Assembly (NCBI GenBank): GCA_030278955.1
Contig: JAOANR010000009.1
Coordinates: 34,635,504 to 34,699,503 of the forward strand
Source: Hygrophila difformis
Lineage: Eukaryota > Streptophyta > Magnoliopsida > Lamiales > Acanthaceae
Length of the DNA stretch: 64,000 nt
Reading direction: 5' to 3'
In this document: positions 54,554-64,000 of the stretch, piece after piece
Layout of the letters: each line of letters starts with the position of its first letter
Numbering within the stretch: position 1 is the first letter of the stretch
Position numbers and translations under genes: made by a program
The notes under the pieces: model-generated
The model's database searches: none
The model's input: the letters and a program-made list of their open reading frames with translations, nothing else
Told to the model about the DNA's origin: nothing

Positions 54554-57500
54554 ATGGCGAATATCACGGGACAAATATCACTGCCGCAGCTTACAAAAGC
54601 AAATTACGAGAAATGGAGTATTCAAATGAAAGCCCTTCTTGGAGCTCAAGATGCATGGGACGTGGTTCAAAATGGTTTTGTAGAACCAGAAAATACCGGG
54701 AAATTAACTACAGCAGAACAAAAGGTGTTGAAAGATGCAAGATCGAAAGATAGTGGAGCCCTTTACATGTTATTCCGAGCCGTTGACGAATCAGGCTTCG
54801 AAAAAATATCTGGTGCCACCACCTCAAAAGAAGCGTGGGACATCCTTGAAAAATCATTCAAAGGGGCCGACCGGGTAAAGCAAGTGCGTCTCCAAACCCT
54901 TCGTGGAGAGCTCGAAAGCATGAAAATGAAGGAGTTAGAAAACGTGTCCGACTACATAACACGTATCCAGACCGTGGCAAACCAACTCAATCGGAACGGA
55001 GAAGAATTGTCCGATGCCAGAATTGTGGAGAAAATATTGAGATCATTAACCAATAATTTCGAAAATGTTGTGTGTGCGATTGAAGAATCAAAAGACCTCA
55101 AAGTGCTCACCGTTGAAGAGCTCGCTGGATCTCACGAAGCACATGAACAATGGAAAAAGAAAAAGAAAGAGGAGTCACTCGACCAGGCACTCCAAACCAA
55201 GACGTCAATAAAAGATGAGAAGGTTCTCTACACTCGAAACTTTCGGAGGAGAGGACATGACCGTGGAAATCGTGGACACGGTCGTGGTATCCAAGGCTAC
55301 AATTATGAAGGATACCATAAGGACAAATTTCAAGAAAGTCAAGCAAACTGGCGTGGAAGAGGACGCGCTCGAGGAAGAGGCGGTCGAACAAATTATTCCC
55401 ACGTCAAATGCCAAAAGTGCCACAAATATGGTCACCATGCCGAAGACTGCAACAACGAGGGTTGTTACAATTGTGGCAAGATGGGACACTTTGCAAAAGA
55501 GTGTCGGGCCAACAGACGAGTGGAAGAGACAACCAACCTAGTCGTGGAAGACAAAGCAAATGGAGGTGTTCTCATGATGGCGCACAACGATGTCAACGAT
55601 GACACATCCTGGTACCTCGATTCTGGAGCAAGCAACCACATGTGCTATGATGAGCATCTATTCAAAGAAATGCAGAAAGTTGACAATGGTCATGTATCAT
55701 TCGGAAATGCATCAAAAGTGCAAGTCAAACGCCGTGGTACGATATGTTTCACACAGAATGATGGCTTGATAGGGACAATCCAAGATGACTACTATGTCCC
55801 AGATCTCAAAAACAACATCTTGAGTCTTGGCCAGCTCGCAGAGAAAGGATACTCAACCTTTCTAAAAGATCAGTTGCTGCATCTGAAAGACAAGCAAGGA
55901 CGTCTGATAGCTCGAGTCGAAATGGAGAGAAATCGAATGTACAAGTTGAGCCTGCGAAGCTTGCAAGGGAAATGCTTACAAGTCAAAGAAGTAGATAAAG
56001 CATCGCTATGGCATCATCGCTTTGGCCACTTACATTATGATGGCCTGAAAAAGCTAATGAAGATGAAGATGGTGAAAGGACTGCCTAGCATGGATTTTGG
56101 AGGAGAATTCTGTGAAGATTTTGTATTCGGGAAGCAAACAAGAGCTTCATTTCAAAAGAAGGCCGAATATGAAGCGAAGCATCTACTTGAGCTGATCCAC
56201 ACCGATATATGTGGACCAATTACTCCCGAATCTTTCAGCGGAAAGAGATACTTCATCTCCTTCATCGATCATTTCTCTCGAAGGACGTGGGTCTATTTGC
56301 TGAAGGAAAAATCCGATGCATTCAAGGTGTTCAAAATATTCAAGGCGAGTGTTGAAAAAGAAACTGGCAGATCCATAAAAGTAATTTGATCTGATAGAGG
56401 AGGCGAATACACCTCGACAGCCTTCCGAGAATACTGTGAACGAGAAGGCATAAGAAGATTTCTGACAGCACCATACTCGCCCCAACAAAATGGAGTAGCT
56501 GAAAGGAAGAATAGGACCATCCTAGATATGGTTCGATAGATGCTGAAAAGCAAAAAGATGCCCAAAGAATTCTGGGCAGAAGCTGTGATGTGTGCCGTCT
56601 ACATACAGAATCGGTGCCCACACATGAAGTTGAAGAATCGAACACCACTGGAAGCATGGAGTGGTAAGAAGCCTACCGTCTCTCATCTAAAAATATTCGG
56701 TAGTGTAACCTATGCACATGTACCAGATCCGCGAAGGATGAAGCTGGAAGATAAAAGCAAAGCATATGTTTTTATTGGATATGATGGACTCACAAAAGGG
56801 TATAAGCTGTATGACCCGATAAGCGAGAAGGTGATAGTCAGTCGAGATGTGCGAGTGAATGAAGCAAGTGAATGGGACTGGAATAACTCAAAGGAAGTTA
56901 CAAACAAAGTCGGAGAATCGTCAGCCGTTGTTCCGACAGTTCTATCAACAGATCCTGAAATTGTTGAAGAAAAAGAAGAAGAAGATGAGCCACGACAACC
57001 CCGAATGAGAAGTCTCCAAGATTTGTACGACTCTACAGAGGTACATCTTGTATGTTTGTTGGCAGATGCTGAAAATATCAAGTATGAAGATGCCGTACTA
57101 GATGAAAAATGGAAAGCAGCCATGAATGAGGAAATTGAAGCAATCGAACGCAACAACACATGGAAGCTCACTGAGTTGCCCAAAGGAAGTCAGGCCATTG
57201 GAGTGAAATGGGTCTATAAGAAAAAGATGAATGCACAAGGGGAGATTAAACGATACAAAGCTCGACTTATTGCAAAGGGATACAAGAAAAAGGAAGGAAT
57301 CGATTATGATGAAGTCTTTGCCCCTGTCGCAAGAATGGAGACAATCCGTCTACTAATTTCTCAAGCTGCTCAGTACAAATGGCCGATATTCCAAATGGAT
57401 GTCAAGACAGCATTCTTGAATGGTGTACTCGAAGAAGAAGTCTACATTGAGCAACCACCAGGCTATCTGAAACTTGGAGGAGAAACAAAGGTGCTGAAGT

Positions 57501-58458
57501 TAAAGAAAGCGCTTTACGGGCTAAAGCAAGCACCGCGAGCGTGGAATACTCGCATTGATGCATATCTGAAGGAGAATGAGTTTGAGCAATGTCCCTACGA
57601 GCATGCCCTCTACATCAAGAAAAATGGAGGTAACATTTTGTTTGTTGCTCTTTATGTTGATGACCTCATTTTCATGGGTAACAGTGATGAGATGATAGAA
57701 GACTTCAAGAGAAGAATGAAACAAGAGTTTGAGATGACTGATTTGGGCTTGATGAAGTTCTTCCTTGGTCTGGAAGTCAGACAAACAGAAAGAGGCATCT
57801 TTATATCACAGGAGACATATGCAAAGAAGATCTTGAAAGATTTCAAGATGGAGAAATGCAACCCTGTATCAACTCCTATGGAACCTGGAGCAAAACTTTC
57901 AAAGTTCGATGGAGGAGAACAAGTTGATCCAGGAAGGTACAGAAGCTTGGTTGGAAGCCTTCGCTATCTCACATGTACAAGGCCAGATATTGCATTAAGT
58001 GTTGGCATTGTAAGTCGGTTCTGGGAGAACCCAACTTACTCACACTGGAAAGCGTTGAAGAGAATCCTCAGATACATTCAAGGAACAACGTCACTTGGAT
58101 TGTTCTACTCGAAGACAGAAGATTACAAGCTGATTGGATACTCTGACAGTGATTGGTGTGGAGATGTTGATGATCGGAAAAGTACTGCAGGGTATGTGTT
58201 CTTTCTGGGAAATACTGCTTTCACTTGGCTTTCAAAGAAGCAACCGATCGTGATGCTCTCAACATGTGAAGCTGAATATGTAAGCAGCATCTTGGTGTGT
58301 ATGTCATACTGTATGGCTCAGAAATCTGTTGAGCAAGATGGAGATGAAGCAGTCAAGCAGAACAGTGATTCACATAGACAACAAATCCGCAATTGAATTG
58401 GCAAAGAATCCAGTGAATCATGAAAGGAGCAAACACATTGATGTTCGTTTCCACTTTC
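54554..58458 (+). pseudogene. Copia gag-pol polyprotein, broken
   Basis: One frame begins with ATG at 54554 and covers a copia gag, two CCHC zinc knuckles (about residues 285-320), protease DSGASNHM (about 353-360), the pre-integrase HHRFGHLH motif, the integrase core start (HTDICGP), reverse transcriptase with the YVDD box (about 57651) and RNase H (SDSDWCGD). Two in-frame stops interrupt integrase: TGA at 56387 (a CGA-to-TGA change would explain it) and TAG at 56537. A 1-nt loss near 58280 shifts RNase H. The second cysteine of the HHCC finger is phenylalanine (CEDF). I describe it as inactive. Confidence 0.93.
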
Positions 58459-58584
58459 CATCCCTGACCATCCACCGCTTTTCTGAATAGTTTTCACCAT
58501 TTTTGTTGTTTTCCTCATCATCAAGAATGATTTCTCTTTCTTATCTGATTCTATACCTCGAGCTTGCAGTTCTTCATAGGTCAT
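58456..58584 (-). pseudogene. Unidentified coding fragment abutting the truncated copia end
   Basis: Minus-strand frame from ATG 58584: MTYEELQARGIESDKKEKSF, then KTTKMVKTIQKSGGWSGM, then it runs into copia antisense. A TTTCTTAAG acceptor-like site lies just upstream. It may be an exon of a host gene cut by the retroelement or part of the neighbouring F-box locus. Not recognised. Confidence 0.35.
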
Positions 58585-58632
58585 CTTATGAATCCTTAAG
58601 AAAGAAATAAGAATAAACGGATTAACCCAGTG

Positions 58633-58775
58633 TCACCATACTCACATTTAGAGCTTGACTCTAAATGTGAAGATGATAAAAGGAAACATAATACCAGGTT
58701 TTCCTTTTTATATTCATCATTCTTTTCATGATATCACCATACTCACATTTAGAGATTTGCTCTAAATGTGAAGAT
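58633..58775. repeat. Two tandem copies of a perfect 12-bp-stem hairpin
   Basis: TCACCATACTCACATTTAGAG followed by a 5-nt loop and CTCTAAATGTGAAGAT occurs at 58633-58674 and again at about 58734-58775. The stems (TCACATTTAGAG with CTCTAAATGTGA) are perfect in both, while the loops differ (CTTGA and ATTTG). They lie 3' of the F-box gene F1. Confidence 0.85.
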
Positions 58776-58932
58776 TTCAATGCTGACTAAGTCCACTTAT
58801 TGCAGAACAAAAATAACAGAGAACTTACAAACATAATACCAACAAACAAAACAAAATATAGAATTCATCAGATTCTTGCTAATACTATGGAATTACAAAG
58901 CATGATGTTTCTTATGATATCCAATCTGTCAA

Positions 58933-59680
58933 TTACAAATAAGGAGGCGTCTCCCCCTCAATTCCAAATCTGAGAAACAGATTACAGTGCTCAGAGACTA
59001 AACACCTCATGCAGTAAATTGAGGTAACTCCATAAGAGTTCCTTGAATGGCCGTGATTATTATCATAATAGTTCCTAAGATTGCAAAATATCTTCTTAGG
59101 TTGTCCTTGATAAGGTGAAATAAATTCCTCATAATTTGATAGACACCCTCTAACTTGAAGCCGAAGATCTTTGAGCCTTCGTCTATTCTTACATAGAGTA
59201 GCAAAGAGCCAAATTCCCTTCTCTTGTTCTTCAACTTCATCCTTACTCAAAAGCATAAGAGCTTTTATGTAAATGGATGGGGGGTGATTATCAGTAATTG
59301 CAGGTTTTAAGAGATCAAATGCTGCTTGTTCATTCTTAGCTTGAACAAACAAACGCAGTGTCTCCTGTAACTGGTACATCCAATTTCCTGCATTTCTAAA
59401 GCTTTCAAGAAAATCTCTCTGTGTTTCTTCAAAAGTCCCCCATCCCCATGCGGAAAATTCTTCAAGAGAAGCTTTTTTCAAGACTAAAGGATGATGGGTA
59501 GCCTCTTCAAACTCTTTGCAGACTAATTTACAATTAAAAACAGTCTCAAGGTGATCAAATGCCATTCTTGACAAAATGTTCCCAAGAATCTCATAAGGAA
59601 GATCTGTGATCTGAGTTTCCCCCAATCCAGATTTCTTTATTAAAGTCCTTGGTTGCTTTGAAGAGCTTCCAATTTCACAG
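58933..59680 (-). CDS. F-box protein large exon, copy F1
   Basis: Exon from 59680 (after CCTACTTAG) to the stop at 58933. No ATG lies at its 5' end. Joined to the 17-nt exon at 61749-61765 it stays in frame, giving 254 residues. The F-box is ITDLPYEILGNILSRMAFDH and on through LVCKEFEEATHHPLV. A helical middle (RLFVQAKNEQAAFDLLKPAI) resembles the Sel1-like part of At1g67623-type F-box proteins, and a cysteine-rich end (KIFCNLRN, IYCMRCLVSEHC) follows. The F-box should bind SKP1 and the rest select a ubiquitination target, which is unknown. It could instead be a copy that lost its own first exon. F4 is a decayed paralogue of its 5' half. Confidence 0.78.
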
Positions 59681-59842
59681 CTAAGTAGGATTAAAAACAA
59701 TAGCCAAATTAAAAGCTAAGGAATGAATATTCATTAGTGCAAAAGGAATGTACATATTAGGTCATCCAGAGAATTCATTGTTCAAGACAATAAGCACAAA
59801 AGATTACAAGCAAAAGAGAATATGAACTGCTTGATTACTACA

Positions 59843-60596
59843 CTAGTCTAATTCTAGCAATTCATCTTCATTTTGCTCTTCTTCTTCATTGTTCCATTGC
59901 TCCCAGTCAAATAATATGCCTTGTTCTCCACTTGCTCTTCTGTATTGCTTGACATAGTCAAATAATTCACATGGAATACACTCCATCCTTTCAATGAAGG
60001 GTAATTGTTGTCGCTCTTCAAGGGAGTGATTCTTACAAAAAATCCTTTCCTCTTGATCAAGGAATGGATTTGGGAACTTCTCACAGTGAAGAAGCCAGTG
60101 CAGAACACTTATTTTAAGGAAAGCTAAATCGAAGGGATCCTGGGTTACAGATTCAATCAATTGAATTCCTTCCTCATCCAGTTGTTGGTCTTGTTTGGAA
60201 AGCAATAGAAGACATCTTATGAAAGCAGTTGATTTGTGTTTATCATCTAATCCGGGCTTTAAGATTTCATAGGCTTTTTCTTCATTTTTATCATCCACAA
60301 AGGCTATCAGTGCAGGTTCGATATTAAATATATAGTTGCCTGCATCCTGATATTCTTTAATAAATTTGACCTGATTACTTGGATAAACATTTCCTCTCCA
60401 AATAGAACATGTTTCCAAATTAACTCTCTTTAGAGCTAATGATGATCTGCTTGCTGAGAGAAATTGCTTGGATGTTTCAGATGCTCTAAAAAGTGTCTTT
60501 ATGCTTTCCTTTCCTAGTCTCGACAAAATGTCTCCCAGTAACGCAGTTGGTAAATCAAATATTTGAGTTTCCAAGAGTTGAGGGATTTCGACATTT
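59843..60596 (-). CDS. F-box protein large exon, copy F2
   Basis: Exon from 60596, after the strong acceptor CCTTTTCTTTTCAG, to the stop at 59843. No start codon precedes the F-box. Phase fits the shared 17-nt exon (61749-61765) and gives 256 residues. F-box: IFDLPTALLGDILSRLGKES, then RASETSKQFL. Middle: NIEPALIAFVDDKNEEKAYE. End: RIFCKNHSLEERQ then MECIPCELFDYV and an acidic tail (EEEEQNEDELLELD). Closest relative in the window is F5 (shared FNIEPALIAFVD). It is in the same family as F1 and F3, At1g67623/At2g35280-like. Nothing breaks the frame. Confidence 0.82.
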
Positions 60597-60768
60597 CTGA
60601 AAAGAAAAGGAGGAAAAACACAGAATTAAGAGTAAAACTCATCATTTATGCAGTAGTTAAGAAATAGAGATTAGATTTTATTAACAATACCAAGCTGCAT
60701 TACATAATACAAAAGACTTGGTTTGGTGACAATTTCAAAATCTAATACTAGGAGACTTGTCACACGCA

Positions 60769-61765
60769 TCAATCTCTTCTTCCTTCATCCAAGAATTCTT
60801 CAGTAATGGTATGGTTATCAGAATTCTCCTTTGCTGCCATCCTAAAATCAGCTATTGCTCTACTTGTATCACAACAAAGATAGTTGATCTGATCTGTTCT
60901 ATGATTAAAATATGATGGCCTATGAAATTTTTCAAGACCATGATTATCAAAATTGCAGAATTCCCTCTTTTTCTGGCCTAAGAAGGGATTCGGGATATAT
61001 TCCCATTCTGAGAGTAAAGTGAGAAGATCATATCTAAAATCGTAGCTATTTAACCTATCATTTAATATAGGACTAATTAAATGAAGCCCTGTATCTATTT
61101 CCTTTCTAGAAACTCGGCTTAAACAACATAAGGCTTTAAAATATTGCGAAAACTTGGAATTGTCATTTATCCCTTCTTCCAGGATTTGAAACGCCTTGTA
61201 TTCTTTACCCTGTGTGAACAGTTCCATAGCCTTATGTAGGTTCAATATGTGATTTTTATCCCTTCTGCAGGAGTGTAGAAACTCGGCTTTACCAAAGGAT
61301 TTATTAGAAATTCTCTTAAAAGCCGGATCCTCTACATTGAATCTCCGGAAAACAGTAGGGTAGTTTGAAACCATTTTGAATGTTGAACAAGTTCTTTTGC
61401 AATGGAGCAAATCTTCGAAGCTGCTCTTCCCTACTCGTGACAAAATCTCCCCAATGATGTCCAGTGGAAGATCAGTCAAGTGTAGTGCAGAGAACTCAGA
61501 AGCCTGCTCTTTACTGCTGTTTGAGCGAGTTTTAAAGAAGGAAAATCGGTTGTTTGTATTAATGAAATTATACTACCAAAATTTCTACGATTTTAAAGAA
61601 GAATGTGAATGAACGAAGAGAGATTATGCGAAATGCAGAATATAAACCCTAGTATATAAATCAAACACTTAGATGCGGAATGCAGAAGAAAAGTCTAAAG
61701 AATTGAAGCACGAAGAAGAAGAGAATGAAGTATGAATGGAAGGCTTACGGATTGTTGCCTGCCAT
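60769..61765 (-). CDS. F-box protein, copy F3, two exons
   Basis: Exon 1 is 61765-61749 (ATGGCAGGCAACAATCC) with donor GTAAGC; exon 2 is 61516-60769 after CTCAAACAG. The join gives MAGNNPSKEQASEF, then the F-box LTDLPLDIIGEILSRVGKSS, CKRTCSTFKM, a helical middle (LHKAMELFTQGKEYKAFQIL, KALCCLSR) and a C-terminal region with REFCNFDNHG and YLCCDTS; 254 residues. The usual CxxC is CC here. I chose this splice because it keeps frame and because F5 has the same first exon. It is probably an SCF ligase substrate receptor in nucleus or cytosol. The 5' side has a pyrimidine-rich leader. Confidence 0.82.
61749..61765 (-). other. 17-nt first exon B (MAGNN)
   Basis: ATGGCAGGCAACAATCC then GTAAGC. It differs from the 17-nt exon at 63771-63787 by two third-position changes. 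It is the only exon of this kind upstream of F3, F2 and F1, and its phase suits all three acceptors. Confidence 0.75.
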
Positions 61766-62165
61766 TTGAGTGAGTTCCTAGAGTTGATGGTATCTCGAAC
61801 GTTTCTGGATGAAAGTTTCGCAAATGGAAGGAGAGAAGCTTGACAATGGCGGTTTCTCCTTCGAGAGAAAAATATATGGATAGATATGAAAGTGATTTGA
61901 AAAGATATGGAGGTTATAGGATATAAAAAGAAGTGGGCTGGCCTAGTTTAAAAGCTGCAGAGTAGGATACTCAAGCATTTTTCCTCTCTTAGATTATACT
62001 AATTAAGTCTAGGCCTGCCACATCAGTGGATTTGAATATTAACTCAAAATTTGAGTTGATAAACCTTCACAGGCAAAGCTTTTTCGACGAAAATAGATTA
62101 GTTTGAAAAACAAAGCGAGGAGCAAAAATTGAAAAAGATTAAGGCTACAAAATTATGCATTGAGT
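61766..62165 (-). promoter_or_regulatory. Leader and promoter region of first exon B
   Basis: A pyrimidine-rich leader (CTTCTCTCCTTCC) lies upstream of the ATG on the minus strand. ATATATTTTTCTC at about 61865-61880 is a possible TATA region. Not defined further. Confidence 0.35.
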
Positions 62166-62300
62166 CTAATTAGATTCTAAATCAGACTCAAAGTCTAAAT
62201 CCAATTCATCTACGTACTCATTAAAAGCTACCCTCAATTCCTTCATTAAGGTTACTAATCCTTTCCTTTCATCCCCTGAGTATACTCCTCTTTTAGCTTA
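62166..62300 (-). pseudogene. Possible C-terminal remnant of an F-box copy
   Basis: A 44-codon open minus-strand stretch ending in an acidic tail (NEYVDELDLDFESDLESN), similar in character to the acidic end of F2. It follows the broken F4 fragment. Identity uncertain. Confidence 0.3.
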
Positions 62301-62480
62301 AAGGACGTTTGGAAGCCTCATTCAACATTTTACAGATTAATTTGCAATTGATGGTCAAACAACAATCTTGACAAGATTTTCCCAAGAATCTCATAGAGAA
62401 GTGCTGTGATCTGAGTTTCCCCTGATCCAGACTCCTTTGATGAAATTTTTGGTTTCTTTGAGGAGCTTCCAGTTTCATCA
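62293..62480 (-). pseudogene. F-box exon fragment F4
   Basis: From 62480 (after CCAATTATTAACTAG) the frame gives SDETGSSSKKPKISSKESG, then ETQITALLYEILGKILSRLL, matching F1 (GETQITDLPYEILGNILSRM). A shift then leads to INCKLICKMLNEASKRPLS and a stop. The rest of the exon is gone. The acceptor phase still fits the 17-nt exon. Confidence 0.82.
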
Positions 62481-62707
62481 CTAGTTAATAATTGGAAAAG
62501 ATAATGCAATTGAATTAAGAAAAGAAGCATAAAGGAATGAAAGTACAAGAATTGTATGGTAACAAGTTTAATAGAAACATATTAATAGGTGGTTCCAAAT
62601 TACATCCCAAGATTGCTGAAAACACAAAAATTAGCCATAGCATTTCCCTATTATAGAAAATACTGAACTATTCAAGGATTAACAATTTCCTCTTCATCAG
62701 AATCAGT

Positions 62708-63787
62708 CTACAGAAATTCATCAGGAAACACCTCACCACAATACAATCTGAATTGCCTTACTATGTCAAAGAATTGACAAGGAATACAGTCCATCCTAAC
62801 ATATGGTGGTAACAAGGCTCGTTCCTGCAATGTATGAGTCTTGCAATAACTTCTCTCTTCTTGACCTTGAAAAGGGTTTGGGATTCTTGGAAAATGGATT
62901 AGCCAATGGAAAAGATAGAGCTTAATGAAAACAACATCTAGGACATTCGAAGCTGCTGTTTTAATCAACTCTAAAACTGCTTCATTTAGCTTGTCATCTT
63001 GTTTTGTTAAGAGAAGCATTGTTCTGAGAAGAATGGTGGGTTGATGTTCATCATCTAGTCCTGACTTGAGGAGTTCAAAGGCTTTCTTCTCATCCCGTTC
63101 ATCAACAAATGCTATCAATGCAGGTTCGATATTAAACATAAAATTCCCTGCATTTTGGCATTCGTGAATCAACCTTTTCTGATTATCAGGATAGACATTT
63201 TCCCTCCATCTCATACATGATTCCAGGTTTGCTCTCTTGAACACAAGATGGGTTTTGCTCGCTTGATAGAATATTGGAGAGACTTCTGCTACCCTAAAGA
63301 GTTCCCTCACACTGTCTTTTCCAAGTCTCGACATAATATCTCCCAGCAACTCAGTGGGTAAATGAGATATCTGAGTTCCAAGGAGTTGTGGATTCCTAGC
63401 ATTTCTGTTTCCAGAAAAGTATACAATAAGGAATACAGAAGAGAACTTTTATTGAAAATGATGGAACTATCAATTCGAAAATGGGATTTCATTCTATTGC
63501 CAAGCTCCAATAATCTCGTATGGACAATGCGTCAGTTACTAAATAAAGACTTCAGAAAGAAACTCTCCAAATTAAACATTGTTTAAGTGAGTTTAAAGAA
63601 ACGGCTTTCAGTTATGAGAAATCTAAATGGTTAGTTTTTCGATTTCTATAGCCAGAATGAACTCATCGAGAATTCAGAATCATAAACCCTAGGTCTAATA
63701 GCGTAATCCAGAAATATACATTGCAGAATAGAACAACAATGTGAAAGATAGGATAAAGTAGATAGCTTACGGATTGTTCCCGGCCAT
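62708..63787 (-). CDS. F-box protein, copy F5, two exons
   Basis: Exon 1 is 63787-63771 (ATGGCCGGGAACAATCC, donor GTAAGC); exon 2 is 63404-62708 after TTTCTGGAAACAG. The product has 237 residues: MAGNNPNARNPQLLGT, the F-box ISHLPTELLGDIMSRLGKDS with LFRVAEVSPIFYQAS, a helical middle (FNIEPALIAFVDERDEKKAF, LRTMLLLTKQDDKLNEAVLE) and a C-terminal metal-site-like pair (RSYCKTHTLQER, MDCIPCQFFDIV). It lacks the acidic tail of F2. It is probably an SCF substrate receptor; the target is unknown. The frame is intact and the splice is well supported by comparison with F3. Confidence 0.86.
63771..63787 (-). other. 17-nt first exon A (MAGNN)
   Basis: ATGGCCGGGAACAATCC followed by GTAAGC. Same length, peptide and donor as first exon B. 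It feeds F5 and is phase-compatible with the F4 fragment. Confidence 0.8.
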
Positions 63788-64000
63788 TTTCTTCGTCGAT
63801 TAGGTTTCTGAATGAACTTGCTACAAAAATGATTGAGAATGGTAGTATTGGTGTGTGACAATTTCTTCTCGGGAGAGAAAAAGAAAGAAGGGCTGATGAA
63901 AAGTTTTGAAATGACAACTGAAAGGAATGACTGCAAGGATATAGCCGACCTATTTCTATCTAAGAAATGCAGGGGTCAAGATAGTAAATCTTGTCTCTGC
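63788..64000 (-). promoter_or_regulatory. Leader and upstream region of F5
   Basis: The minus strand reads a pyrimidine-rich leader (CCCTTCTTTCTTTTTCTCTC) about 100-120 bases before the ATG. No clear TATA box is visible before the window ends. Confidence 0.35.

Larger units (their letters stand above)
53521..58458 (+). mobile_element. Ty1/copia LTR retrotransposon, 3' truncated
   Basis: 5' LTR, tRNA-Met primer-binding site, leader and a single polyprotein region in the copia order (gag, protease, integrase, reverse transcriptase, RNase H). The element stops inside or just after RNase H at about 58458, where it joins unrelated DNA. No polypurine tract or 3' LTR follows. With two stops, a frameshift and no 3' LTR it cannot transpose. 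Confidence 0.92.

Noticed and set aside
54554..58458. Integrated plant pararetrovirus
   Set aside because: Integrase precedes reverse transcriptase, the primer site is tRNA-Met and the protease is DSGASNHM: the copia order and motifs.
58633..58775. CRISPR array or microRNA precursor
   Set aside because: Only two units in plant nuclear DNA, and 12-bp stems with 5-nt loops are too short for a plant microRNA hairpin.
59843..60574. F2 protein starting at 60574
   Set aside because: The codon there is TTG. A spliced 17-nt first exon with ATG gives a better start in the same frame. The same holds for 59700 and 61479, which are also TTG.

Overview
The window is nuclear DNA of a flowering plant, most likely a eudicot. 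The evidence is spliced genes with GT-AG introns, AT-rich intergenic DNA, and plant-type mobile elements: copia and Ty3-type LTR elements, CACTA, Stowaway, Tourist, MULE, SINE and Helitron. The host gene families are a CYP76A-like P450 and plant-lineage F-box proteins. An asterid source is only a guess. Intact host genes are few: one two-exon P450 (47.1-49.9 kb, minus) and a minus-strand F-box cluster (58.9-63.8 kb). Most of the rest is mobile DNA and broken gene copies.

Layout. 0-3.4 kb: retroelement debris and a broken CYP76A-like P450. 3.7-6.7 kb: four foldback or CACTA-type MITEs. 6.9-11.6 kb: an LTR element with both LTRs, a gag domain, no recognisable pol, and a GC-rich interior with about 36 copies of TGGCGGC. 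11.7-21.5 kb: SINEs, Stowaway, Tourist-like and long foldback elements, several with clear target-site duplications (TSDs). 22.1-23.3 kb: a decayed MULE transposase. 25.3-26.6 kb: a second copy of an LTR-like repeat also seen at 15.4-17 kb.

26.84-45.19 kb: two non-autonomous Helitrons read head to tail, 14 bp apart. Each has an A|TC start and a CTAG|T end. They carry exon-intron pieces of many unrelated host genes, and every recognisable piece is on the plus strand. Recognised pieces are a HER2-like alcohol dehydrogenase, a vacuolar sorting receptor scrap, SF2/ASF-type SR splicing factor, inositol phosphorylceramide synthase (seven exons), cullin-1, NSF and pyruvate phosphate dikinase. There is also one conserved plant protein that I cannot name. 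This gene-fragment mosaic is the most striking structure in the window.

45.2-53.5 kb: a hexose-transporter relic cut by a TC microsatellite, more SINEs, the intact P450 with a repeat insertion in its intron, a Stowaway, and the end of a CACTA transposon with a transposase remnant. 53.5-58.46 kb: a Ty1/copia element with 5' LTR and primer-binding site, broken by two stops and a frameshift and cut off before its 3' LTR.

58.9-63.8 kb: an F-box cluster. Two 17-nt first exons (encoding MAGNN plus two bases) each precede one or more large F-box exons. All five large exons have a usable acceptor in the phase that fits that donor, but only two have a first exon directly upstream. Either one first exon is spliced to alternative F-box exons, or some copies have lost their starts. 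F-box proteins are the substrate-choosing subunits of SCF ubiquitin ligases, so this arrangement could yield several receptors from one promoter.
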